A stretch of DNA of 64,000 nt. Source: Aphrophora alni. Its lineage: Eukaryota > Arthropoda > Insecta > Hemiptera > Aphrophoridae. Shown here in pieces: positions 23,092 to 32,640 of the stretch (its first letter is position 1; each line of letters starts with the position of its first letter). The notes beneath the pieces are model-generated. The model ran no database searches. It was given only the letters and a program-made list of their open reading frames with translations, and had not been told where the DNA came from. Made by a program: the position numbers and the translations under genes. The DNA lies in the NCBI GenBank assembly GCA_963513935.1, contig OY740769.1:109037762-109101761 (forward strand), read 5' to 3'.

Positions 23092-25299
23092 ATGGAAGTT
23101 ACACCCAGTCTGCGTAAATGGGCGGTAGAAGCAACAAAACTACAACATGAACAAAATAACATATTAGGTTCCAGAAAATGGGATGAAGTTGCAAGAAATG
23201 ATTTATTTAGTTTAAGGAAAAAAATTGGTTTTGCAGCTTTTGGAGTGCCTGATCAAAATCCGGAGCTAGAAAATTACTGTATTGGATACAGTAATGAAAA
23301 ACTTGATTTAATCAAGAAAATATCTTCACAGTTTTTAACTCAGTGTAAAAATCATCATATTTTGTTTCAATGTGCATTTCTTATACTTTATCAAGAAGGG
23401 TCTTCTTCTTTTCCTACAACAGCAGTTTTCAGAACTGTTGATATTAAAAATAAGACAGTTTTTATAGATTGTTATTCAAGAGTTTACAACACATGGGAAG
23501 ATTTTTTAGATTCTAATAATCTACACAAATGCTTGTACTGTTGTCCATTTGGAGGACAATACGATTCTAATAAACACTTCAGTGTACAATTTCAGTTATC
23601 TCCTGCATGCAAGTTTTCAAAAAAGGCAATAGGATTATTGGATACGATAACTGCAATCGGTGGATTGGGAGCTGCAGTTGGTGGGATAGTTACATCGGCA
23701 CCAATTTTAGCCCCAATTGTAGTAGGAACAGGCATCTACCATGCCGTGCGATCTTTGACAAATTTGTATGACCGTAAAACTCACAAACAAAGTATTGGTT
23801 TAAAAGATAGGGAATCTAGAAACTCGTGGCTATGCGTAGCAAGCTCTGCAGTTGGTGCTGCTTGTGTAGGAGCTGTGAGTAGTGCAAACAATGCGTTACA
23901 AAGAGGTCAAGTCTTATCTCGGTCAACTATGGTCGGATTGAAATCAATCAATGCTGCATCATTAGTGGTTAATGGATTGGGTTTTGCTGATACATTATTA
24001 CTTTGTAAAGATAAGATTTCAGAAGGTACTCTAAAGGCTTCGGATTATTTTAATCTGTCATGTGAACTTTTTTTTTTCTATAATGCAGTTTCTTCTGCTA
24101 AAACAACGCATAATTTGTTAAACCAAATGGCAAAGGTGAATGTCAGACCAACAAGTACTACAGTTTTGACTAAAACACAAAAACGAAATCTTCAAAAAAG
24201 ACGAGCAAAAAGTAGAGCTCGAATCCAGATTATGTATGAAAATACTATAACTGCAAATCCATCAAATAACTCACTTGCTAATTTAATTTTTACATTGGCT
24301 GAACATATGCCTTACATTCAAGATTTGTTAAACACTGTTCAATCCATGGGCCATGATGTTAAATCTTGGTTAAATGGTGAACTATCTCTTTCAAACTTGA
24401 TCATTAACTTAGTCAGAGATATTGAACAACTTAGTACACAGTTTAGAGAATATTTATGTGTCCTTCAAAAAACTTACAACAACATAAAAGAGCAAATAAA
24501 TATATTATTTCCTACCTCGTCTGAAGCTCATGAAATATCATTTTATTCATTACTAACAAATATAGAAAATGAAGTTGATTCTGTGCAGAATAACACGAAC
24601 AATGATATTGAAAAAATGTATGATCCACTTGAAAAAACAACTTTTAATGATAATGAAGAAGTGGATCAAGAAGTTCGACCAGAGTCTGATATTGAAGAGC
24701 TAGTGATTAAAGCTTTTGAGTTGGTAACAAACTCAATAATTCCTTGCAAGAATTTGATAGAATTTAACTATCTCATTGAAAGTATTAAATGTGTTGTAGT
24801 AGAAGAATATTGGAGAATATTTCTTAAATATGAGAGAGACGTCAAAGCCGCAAGGCAATCAAAAGCTGAATTTGATTTAAGTTCATTTAATTTATTATAT
24901 GGTATTGAGGAAGATTGTGGGAAACATTTTTTCCATAATGCACTTAACAATATCAATAGTGAAAGGTTAATTGTCAAAATACGTGCTTTGTATAACAAAC
25001 AAAAAATTGATAACAATCTATGTATAAACATACTAAATGGATCTGCTGGTAATGATAGCTTATATCCATTCTATGGTCCTGAAAGGAGAGGACAGATGAC
25101 ATATCAAGAATATCTTTCTAAGATAAATAGAATAATGAATATCAACTTAAATATTGACTCAGTATCATTCCAAGATCACAATAAATTTATGTTGGTTCAA
25201 CCAAATACAGATATCTGTAATCAAATGAAATCTATCGTCATATATTATTATGTAAATAATGACAATACAACTTGTGGGTTAATAGCTGTCTACAAATAA
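23092..25299 (+). CDS. DUF4781-domain-like protein, 735 aa
   Basis: This is an intact, long open frame with no introns. The N-terminal 85 residues are helical and charged. From about residue 90 to 345 the pattern fits the arthropod DUF4781 family: CPFGGQYD (151-158), then AIGLLDTITAIGGLGAAVGG (179-198), a Gly/Ala-rich hydrophobic stretch to about 214, NLYDRKTH (224-231), another small-residue hydrophobic segment (246-266), VVNGLGFAD (292-300) and a helical segment to 337. A basic patch, KTQKRNLQKRRAKSRAR, is at 361-377. The remaining 350 residues are helical, Asn-rich and acidic around 500-550. No signal peptide is evident; the hydrophobic segments could be membrane-associated or buried. Function is unknown. 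The start is the first ATG after the stop-rich upstream DNA. A retrocopy or a laterally acquired intronless gene are alternatives to an ordinary single-exon gene. Confidence 0.88.
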   Translation: MEVTPSLRKWAVEATKLQHEQNNILGSRKWDEVARNDLFSLRKKIGFAAFGVPDQNPELENYCIGYSNEKLDLIKKISSQFLTQCKNHHILFQCAFLILYQEGSSSFPTTAVFRTVDIKNKTVFIDCYSRVYNTWEDFLDSNNLHKCLYCCPFGGQYDSNKHFSVQFQLSPACKFSKKAIGLLDTITAIGGLGAAVGGIVTSAPILAPIVVGTGIYHAVRSLTNLYDRKTHKQSIGLKDRESRNSWLCVASSAVGAACVGAVSSANNALQRGQVLSRSTMVGLKSINAASLVVNGLGFADTLLLCKDKISEGTLKASDYFNLSCELFFFYNAVSSAKTTHNLLNQMAKVNVRPTSTTVLTKTQKRNLQKRRAKSRARIQIMYENTITANPSNNSLANLIFTLAEHMPYIQDLLNTVQSMGHDVKSWLNGELSLSNLIINLVRDIEQLSTQFREYLCVLQKTYNNIKEQINILFPTSSEAHEISFYSLLTNIENEVDSVQNNTNNDIEKMYDPLEKTTFNDNEEVDQEVRPESDIEELVIKAFELVTNSIIPCKNLIEFNYLIESIKCVVVEEYWRIFLKYERDVKAARQSKAEFDLSSFNLLYGIEEDCGKHFFHNALNNINSERLIVKIRALYNKQKIDNNLCINILNGSAGNDSLYPFYGPERRGQMTYQEYLSKINRIMNINLNIDSVSFQDHNKFMLVQPNTDICNQMKSIVIYYYVNNDNTTCGLIAVYK

Positions 25300-26029
25300 A
25301 CTTAAATTCTGAGATTCCTTAGTCAATTTATCTTTATCACTTGCAGTTCCTTCACATCAGACTAAAAGTGTCTCCATAACTCTCTAGATAAGTCTCTTTT
25401 TCTTTATCTTCAAGGATTCCATTCTAAGCGTTGTTTTGTAAGGTTTTCCTGGTTGTTCATGGGTGTGTGGTCCAACTTCCTCTACTTTCAATACATGATT
25501 TTGTCTACTGGTTCTCGGATGTTTATCGCTATGGTCTGGTCATATGTCAAAGATGTTATAGGGAAAGTCATTTATGAATGTTTGTTGTTTCCTTCAGGAC
25601 AATGTACGTAAGGACGGATTTTATATTTCTTTTCATAATTCTCAACTTCTTAACTTTTAGATCTTCGTAGACCTCCATGTCCTCCTTTCATCTGTTTTCT
25701 CGATTATATATTATATATTTGATTTTCCCTTATTATTATTTTATTTTGTAATTTTAGTTTAATTTTATGTATATTTGGAATGATAGGTTATATTTTCAAT
25801 AAGCAGTCAATTATAAGAAGTTCATAAATAGAGGATATAAATAATTATTTAAACACTTTTGGATAAGCAAAGTCAAAATTCAAATAAATAGAATTTTATG
25901 GTAAAGTGTAGGCAAATGTAGATAAAGATGTAAATAGAACAGCGGCGTCCATCTTGTTAGTTGCACCGCTACTCAACCAATAGGAACTAAATAAGGTTGG
26001 GGAACAAATGATTCTGGAAGAAAATGGAT
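25300..26029. other. 3' flank of the DUF4781 gene, unassigned
   Basis: An AATAAA overlaps the stop codon, and AATAAA-like motifs follow at about 25800. The segment 25330-25680 is pyrimidine-rich and less AT-biased than its surroundings, and may be an antisense retroelement tail. I cannot assign it to a family. Confidence 0.35.
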
Positions 26030-27084
26030 ATTATGGAAGGAAATAGTTGGAAGGAGATGCAGAGGATGGAAGAGGATGCAGAGGATGGAGCTTACAGCAA
26101 AATATGGGTAAGCAAATGAATATTATGGAAGAAAAGTTAAGTAAAAGGTTAGAAGACTTGAAGTAAAGTAAAAGGTTGGAAGGATATAGAAGAGATGAAA
26201 ACGGAGATTAGAAAAGTGGAAAAGAATATTAAGGATGAACTATTTGAGAAGATAGAGAAAAATAGAGCGGAGATCTCAGAAGAGATGGGTCTTATTAAAA
26301 AACAATTGCAGAGTGAAGTGCAAAATAAGATGTTTGTGGGACAATGTAATGCAATCGCAAAAAAAGAAATGTGAAGATAAAATACATATTCAGGAAGAAA
26401 GAATTATAGAAAATGAGAAGAAAATAGGGGACAATACTAATAGGATATATAAATTAGAATGTAATAGCAATGAAATAGAAGAGACATTAAAAGAAATAAG
26501 AGAGAAAATGGAAAGGATAAAAGACGGTTAAGCTTAGAAAATATACCTATTATTTATGTAGGAAATGATGAAATAAATTTTGAACAAAATGCACCAAAAT
26601 TCAATGGGAAATCAAACAACCTAATAGAATACATAAAAGATCTAAAAAGGTACATTGAAAATGGTCCTGGAAAAAGGATGAAAGAGAGGGGAGTTGATAT
26701 AAATATAAAGAATATATTGGTCAAGAGTTTGGAAGACAGAGATAAAAAATGGTAACAGAGTATTATGCAGGAAATATTTAATATGAAGGAGTTTGAGACA
26801 CAATTTATAGCCGAATACTGGAATGATGAGATACAGAATGGTATTCGACATAGGCTGGAGATTGAAATGTATCAACCAGGAGGATCGTATAAAAGAGCTG
26901 AATATTTTGTAAAGAGGGTCGTCATTATGTGAAATTTAACACCAGTAATTCCAGAAGAAGAAATTGTTAAGAGATTAAGCCGGCACTTTGAGGGAAAAAT
27001 TCAAATGGCACGAAATGTGAGGAATATAAGAAGTGTTAGTGTGATTGAACAATACTTAAATGTAGAAGATATTGACATTCCATA
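26030..27084 (+). pseudogene. Retrotransposon gag relic, Gypsy-like
   Basis: A long Glu/Lys-rich coiled-coil region (26100-26530) is followed by a capsid-like part containing PKFNGKSNNLIEYIKDLKRY, then FETQFIAEYWNDEIQNGI, then YFVKRVV, and PVIPEEEIVKRLSRHF. This is the usual order in Gag proteins of certain Gypsy elements. It needs at least two frameshifts and contains stop codons. The relic ends where a TTAA-targeted element inserted at 27085; a possible continuation at 31034 is too short to confirm. Confidence 0.7.
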
Positions 27085-27107
27085 TTAACACGTTAAGTGC
27101 CATGGGG

Positions 27108-27366
27108 GGCCGATCGGTACGACAGCTAGCTAATAGTTAAAGTCACGTTTAGGCCGATCGGTACGACACTGCCGTCAATGCAAGATTTTCTTTAAGATTC
27201 TTTTATCAGGAAGTGTTGCAACCTAGCGGAAAACACATCCACTAAGTGAAAAGTAGGAGATTGTAGCTAATAACCATAGATATTTCATTTTATTATCTTT
27301 AACTAGTGTTGCGTAACAAACAAATAAAATACCTCAACAATATGTTAATTTTGTCGTACCGATCGG
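27108..27366. repeat. Subterminal repeats of the piggyBac-like element
   Basis: GGCCGATCGGTACGACA occurs at 27108-27124 and 27152-27168. An inverted copy, TGTCGTACCGATCGG, is at 27352-27366, and it forms the palindrome CGTACCGATCGGTACG. Repeated subterminal motifs are known transposase-binding sites in DNA transposons; that role here is inferred. Confidence 0.75.
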
Positions 27367-27719
27367 TACGGCAGCGAAATTTTCAGTTGATATTATGGAT
27401 CAATGCATTAAAACAAGTAATATACGGTTAGAATATTCTACAGTTGTAATATTTTTTAAAAATAAACGTATAAAAGTTAACTATTACGGTAAGCAAAATA
27501 ATAAATTTTGCATATTTTTGTATAAAACATGGAACAATTACAAAATTGGAAAGCAATTTTTAAAACTGTTTAACAATATTATTTATTTACAATTAACTTT
27601 TTTAAAATCATTTATTTATATTATTACTGTGTAAACTGTAAGATGAAAGCATTTTGAAAGCAAAATGAAAGCATTTATTTTAAAATCTGTTATTGACAAG
27701 TATTGGTGTTGCGGTCGTG

Positions 27720-28050
27720 GTCCTACATTGCTTTTGTAAGCGAGCCAAGCATTTACAATGTAGGTGCCAAATAGTAAATGTATGTACTGCAACTTTATGA
27801 TACCATCTTAGTGTCTTTTGTAGTGCTGAGTTGTACGACGACATTTGATCAGCAACATCGATGCCGGGTTTTTCTTATTGTACTCTGTTATCGCAAGAGG
27901 CTTGAAAAAATGACATTTCCTCTTCGATCCCGCTTTCCAGTTTGAACCATGTCGACTTGATGTTTACGTTCTATTACTCAACGCGTTTCTCACCACTGAG
28001 TCATGTGTTACCAACATCACAGACCTAAATTATCCTAGGAAATCGATCAA
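27720..28050 (-). pseudogene. piggyBac transposase relic
   Basis: The minus strand gives KPLAITEYNK and, after a one-base frameshift, PGIDVADQMSSYNSALQKTL and RWYHKVAVHTF. This matches the conserved KPxAxxxYNKxMGGVDxxDQ...KTxRWYKKV block near the C-terminus of piggyBac transposases. The third catalytic Asp region is recognisable (IDVADQ), but the earlier DDE residues are absent. The family's usual length is about 550-600 residues; about 100 are left. Confidence 0.82.
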
Positions 28051-28445
28051 AAGTGCGGTCGGACAACCGGCCGACACGTCAAATTCCAAACAAAATATGG
28101 TATTCAAAATGACATACCGGGCCGATCATTTTTTTGAATGTTTTGTAAAACAATTTCTCAAAAAATCAGTTCTCCATATAACCATAAGACCATATATAGG
28201 GGAACAGTGGGTAAGAGTACGCACTTAGTGGGTTTTGATTTATAAATCGGGGATGGAAACAGATATCAACACCAAATATGTCAATAACAAATGTATATTT
28301 ATCAATGAACAAAATGGAACATGTTACATTTAATTATCACAACACACAGCCATATGGCAAACAAAAAGATAAAACATGTTAATTGCGTACTCTTGGATGA
28401 CTAGTCGGCTAAGAGTACGCATAGTGGTAGGCCAAAATTACGCAA

Positions 28446-29794
28446 TTAACAGTGGTCACAAACAAAAGCCCCACTGCCTTCATAAGCTGAACAAGCTTCG
28501 TGCCACCATTCATTGCACAACCCACATTGAATCCAATTGTCACTGAAGGATTGACCACATCCTGGGCAGGTTACTTCTTCGTCTTCTTCTTCTTGATTGC
28601 TTTGGTTTAGTTGTGTAGAACTTATAGACGGTTTTTCAATGTCAAAGAACAAAGAATAGTTGTGTCTTGGCCTTGAAAGTTTTCTTATTGTTATTTTGTT
28701 GAGTGCAGTTTCCTTTTTGCTTCCCCTTTCTCTTCATCGTTCTTTCAATTTTGGCCCTTTCCTTTTCCTTCTTTTCGCGCTCTCTTTCCTCCAACATTAG
28801 TTTGAAAGGAGAATTCGTGAGAATTTCAGACTTGTGTGAAGGTCGCTTTTTTTGTTTGTCTTTAACAATAGCTTTTGGGAGAGGATAAAGTGAGCGTATA
28901 CAGACCTTAGGTTTTTCTTTGGCTATGGGTTGAATGATTGAACTGTTGTTACAACCTCCACTTCTGTCTCAGGTAGGCCTAGATTATGTAGTTCTGGATT
29001 TAAACTTTGCAAGTCAGGATTTTCATTGTCCTTGGCGAGAGCACCATCTATAGCCTTATCTTGTGGTTGATCTGTTACTAACGATGGTGCAAACTGATCC
29101 TCTGGACAGGATCCTCCGCAGAAGGCTTTGTGTGATGAACAAAGTGTTTCAGCCAATCAACGAAAAGTCCAGTGTTCATGTAGCCCGTTTCCGTCACTAT
29201 AGGAAGCGATCCAAGTGGAGCATCCTTGAACAGAAGAGGATTCATTCTTTTTCGGGGGAAAATCAAACCTGGTGGAACGTAAATTCCAGTTGCACTCACA
29301 CAGCAGACGGCAGTTATAATTTCACCCCTTTCTGCACTAGAAATTTTGCACACGGTTTTTTTACCTTTAGGAGTCAATACTTTTGGTGTTTTGTTTGGGA
29401 CAGTTGAAATTCCAGTCTCATCCATATTGAATTTTCTATGTGCAGGGAATTTTTTTTCCAAACAGACAGTCTTTAAGTTATCAAAAAATCGGGTTACCTG
29501 GACCTTGTTGAACCCCATAGCTCTCGCCATGCTGCACTTTTCTGGCACTCTAACAGACAAGTTATTTCGTTTACAAAATGCACTAAGCCAGTCCTTACCA
29601 GCCACCTTTTTTTCTTGGTTGAATCTGTCTGCAACATTGTTCATTTGGGCATAATCAAAGGCAATCTTCATAATGCTTTTTCGTGTTAAGCCATAAAACC
29701 TCACGTCCAAGTCTCTGCAGTGTTGCGCAAGCTCTCGTTCCATCTCATCCGTCAAAGCTTTCTTGTAACGGCCCAAAGACTCTGCAACTCCACC
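28446..29794 (-). pseudogene. pogo transposase exon 2, DDE domain and PHD-like finger
   Basis: The acceptor TTGTTGCAG precedes GGTGGAGTT at 29794. The frame continues with a CENP-B-type HTH (MKIAFDYAQ, GKDWLSAFCKRN) and the first catalytic Asp in FNMDETGIS. The DDE fold runs on to HTKPSAEDPV near 29100. There it jumps, with a frameshift at repeated GAGGATC, to PEDQFAPS, a motif that normally lies well downstream. The segment with the second and third catalytic acidic residues is therefore missing. Further stops occur near 28923. The C-terminus (28446-28600) is a C4HC3-type finger, CPGCGQSF to CGLCNEWWHEAC to CDHC. The product cannot catalyse transposition. Confidence 0.87.
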
Positions 29795-30006
29795 CTGCAA
29801 CAATCACAATCACAATAAAATTCTACAAACAATAAATAAAACTGTATTTTGCTCTAGGCTTTTTAGGCTCTGTCGCTCTCGAGCTCGATAGAAAGAAATA
29901 ACTTGCTTGTCTATATTAATTTGCTAACCATGAATTTTAATTTGTTCAAAAGTAAATCAAGAAATCACATTACTTTGATTTAAACTGAATCAAAGGGCTT
30001 ACTTAC

Positions 30007-30159
30007 CATTTTCAATCTCTTTCGCAAAGTGCATTCATTTATTCCGAGCTCTCTGGCTACTTCTCGTTTGCTCTTGCCATCTTCAAGTTTCTTTTTGGCT
30101 AGCTCCATCTGTTCTGCAGTGACTACTTGTCTATCGGTTTTTCGCTTGTAAGGCGCCAT
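30007..30159 (-). pseudogene. pogo transposase exon 1, HTH_psq domain
   Basis: The ATG at 30159 starts MAPYKRKTDR. The 51 codons hold a pipsqueak-type helix-turn-helix (EQMELAKKKLEDGKSKREVA, then RELGINECTLRKRLKM), the DNA-binding N-terminus of pogo-like transposases. The exon ends at AAAATG followed by the strong donor GTAAGT (30006-30001), and the frame carries on in phase 0 at 29794. The exon itself is intact; the gene is counted as broken because of exon 2. Confidence 0.85.
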
Positions 30160-31033
30160 GCCTGAATAGGATCTCCTCAACTGGAATTAAATTGATAATT
30201 AAGAACCAATATAATTTGTCATTATTATGCTTGAAAGAATATAAAACACAGATACATTTTAATTATATACATTCTCACACACTAAAATTAAACATACTCC
30301 TACAATTTGCAATAAAAATGAGACATGTCCATTCATTTTATATTTACAATTCAAAAATTATCTGTAAATGAAGTTTAAATTATAAACTGTATCAACTTTA
30401 TAAATTGTCATTATATTTCTGTAAATATTGTTACTGTAAATATAAGAAAGAAACAAAGAAATTAAGATAATAAATAAAAATTTTAAAAATAATAAAAAAA
30501 TAATGATAAGTAAAGATAATCTCAAGCATAGTTCTGAGAAGAAAATACAGAGGCCAAGAGTACGCAGGCGGCCAAGAGTACGCAGGGGTGTGTACTCTTG
30601 CCCTCCCTGGACTTGATTTACTATTTTGCCTCTAGATGCCAGCACAGTGCAGGCACCGATCTCAACAGCGTTTCATTTGGTAGCTTACAAACTGTACTTT
30701 ACCATGATATAAATTAAAATTATTTTATTGAACATTAAATACACTTTAATCCTTAGGTTCTAAGTTGTAAATATTATATGAAAAAGCACATTTTACCTTG
30801 TAGTCAACAGAGGGACGGCAGCAGACGAACGGGGCTGGAGTGTGTTTTACACCACTGGGTAGACAACAGAACTGACACAGTGTGGGAATCCTGCAGTGTT
30901 GCCAACTACCCAAAAATCCCCTGCGTACTCTTACCCACCGTTCCCCTATACAGGTTATGTTATTAAAATTGTTTATTTAAGTTGGCACTGTATGATAAAA
31001 GTGGCACAACTGGCTTGGCACTTAACGTATTAA

Positions 31034-32229
31034 GGAAATAGAGCTTTAGTAGTCTGTTATATACTCAGTCTTAAGGTATTTAGTTCTGAAATTTCAAAAT
31101 ATCTCAAACAATAGTGAATTATATTCCACAAATAATCCAATATTGTAGAAATTCTGGTAGTTACTTTTGTTTATATTTGAGCCGCCTTTCTTTAACTTCA
31201 TGGTGTGTAAGAAAGAGCTTTTAACTCAACATTTTGAAATTGCTCTTCCTCAAATTACTTTTTATTATAGGATCATTACTCTGTAGAGCCAGAATCACTT
31301 CAATATGAGTCTAATCTTACTTTAAATCATGCAAAAACTAAATCTAACCAAACGGAAGTAACCAGCAAAGTGTTATTAGAAAGATTTTGTAAATAAAGCT
31401 GTAAGTGTGTATGTGATTTCAAATGATAAATCAAGTTAAACAAGGCTTAAATCAAACCCGTTTTGGACTGAAGCATTCTTCATTAAAAAATGTTATAGAT
31501 CTAAAAACGTTAATATAAGTAATTACCCATCTTTTAACAGTAGTGATATATCAAACTTTGCTATTAATAAGATTATAACAGTGCCAATAAATAGATACTT
31601 ATTATATTTAAGTTTAAGTGTTTTATTATAAGTTATTATTGAATTTGTACCAACTAAAATAATATATTAACAACTTTGTTTTACTAAATCCTATAACTGT
31701 TGCAACTATCTCCTATTTTACTGCAATAATAATAAATTAAACTAAACTAACTGTAATTAACATAAGTTGTAATTCTTTATTTAATATATTCCCAGCATAT
31801 CTATATCAAACCAAATTAAGATAACAATCCAGCTTTTTACTACCTCCCACTCCCCTCCTTAGTTCTTCTCTTTTTCTTAACATATGAATTCCTCATAAAT
31901 ACTATTATTACATTAAGTTTTCCTCTTTCTTCAATGTGTCTAAACATCAACTTTCTTTTAAGTGGTTTATGTAATCAGATATCAACAAAATTTAATCTGA
32001 AGTCTTTTTTATAAGGTCTTCGTACCTGATTTTTTATTTAAGATAAATGAAATAAGACATTGTTAGGAAAGTTCTTTGTACAGCTAAATTGTTACAAGAA
32101 TAAAATTACTATATCACAGTGTAACAACTTGATTAAAAATAAGTTCTGAAATGCTTTTTATAAACAGTTTGATTTGAAATAGCATCTGATAACAATGTCT
32201 TTGGAAATTAAACTAACTTAATTTTACCT
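31034..32229. other. AT-rich DNA, no gene recognised
   Basis: I see no coding resemblance, element ends or repeats worth naming. The first bases may be the displaced end of the gag relic at 26030-27084, since the piggyBac-like element landed inside it. Confidence 0.4.
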
Positions 32230-32640
32230 CAACAGTGGAACATCATCAGGTGTTTGTCAATAGTTAAAAATTAAAACAACACTACAACACAAGTTCACAT
32301 TTTAGATGCGGCCACATTTGTTCTGCCTAAAGTCAATCCACTGGACAGACTGTATAAAGTTAGATGTTAAAATGTCAACCTGAAACATAAATACCATAAT
32401 GTCAACTTGACATTTTACCCTCTAACTGTATACAGTCTGTCCAGTAAACTAACTTTAGACGGAACAAATGCGGCCGCATCTAAAACGAGAATGTGTACTA
32501 GTATTTTTGTGTTATGTGTTTTAATGTTTAACTTTCGACTAGAACCTGATGATAGGACTTAGTCCCGATACAACTGTTGTGCAAGAATAAACACAAAGAT
32601 ATACCAGTTTCACTGTGGACATCAAATAAAGTAGGCCTAA
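32230..32640 (+). mobile_element. Palindromic Penelope-like element fragment
   Basis: Two arms of about 150 bases are inverted around about 32390. The left arm has GCGGCCACATTTGTTCTGCC (32308) and the right arm GGAACAAATGCGGCCGCATC. Both contain CTGATGA in a hammerhead-like setting: 32243-32249 on the minus strand, and 32546-32552 on the plus strand. The right arm continues with GTTGTGCAAGAATAAACACA, resembling the tail of Penelope-like terminal repeats. No RT is present. I infer an inverted pair of terminal-repeat fragments. Confidence 0.6.
32546..32571 (+). ncRNA. Hammerhead-ribozyme-like motif, degenerate
   Basis: CTGATGA is followed by stem II GGAC, loop TTA, GTCC, and then GATAC where GAAAC is required. 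The first box is perfect and the stem pairs well, but one base of the GAAA box is changed. The context is a Penelope-like terminal repeat, where hammerheads are established. Confidence 0.55.

Larger units (their letters stand above)
28199..30946 (-). mobile_element. pogo-family DNA transposon (Tc1/mariner superfamily)
   Basis: Terminal inverted repeats of 24 bases with one mismatch begin GGGGAACAGTGGGTAAGAGT (28199; the right copy is the reverse complement ending at 30946). TA is duplicated on both sides (28197-28198 and 30947-30948). The motif AAGAGTACGC or its complement recurs inside both ends: near 28384 and 28412 on the left, and 30555, 30574 and 30591 on the right. This suggests an array of transposase-binding sites. 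The minus strand encodes a spliced transposase gene, now broken. The element is 2748 bp long and nested in the piggyBac-like element. Confidence 0.93.
27089..31029 (-). mobile_element. piggyBac-like element, carrying a nested pogo
   Basis: The termini are inverted repeats, CACGTTAAGTGCCA on the left and TGGCACTTAACGTA on the right, each bordered by TTAA (27085-27088 and 31030-31033), the piggyBac target signature. The interior has a piggyBac transposase relic on the minus strand. Without the nested pogo copy and its TA duplication, the element is about 1.19 kb, so it was already an internal-deletion derivative when pogo landed. Confidence 0.85.

Noticed and set aside
25330..25680. Less AT-biased pyrimidine-rich stretch after the DUF4781 gene
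   Set aside because: It looks like an antisense retroelement end, but no motif could be read in any frame.
29063..29654. Plus-strand frames of 114 and 102 codons
   Set aside because: Both are antisense to the pogo transposase.
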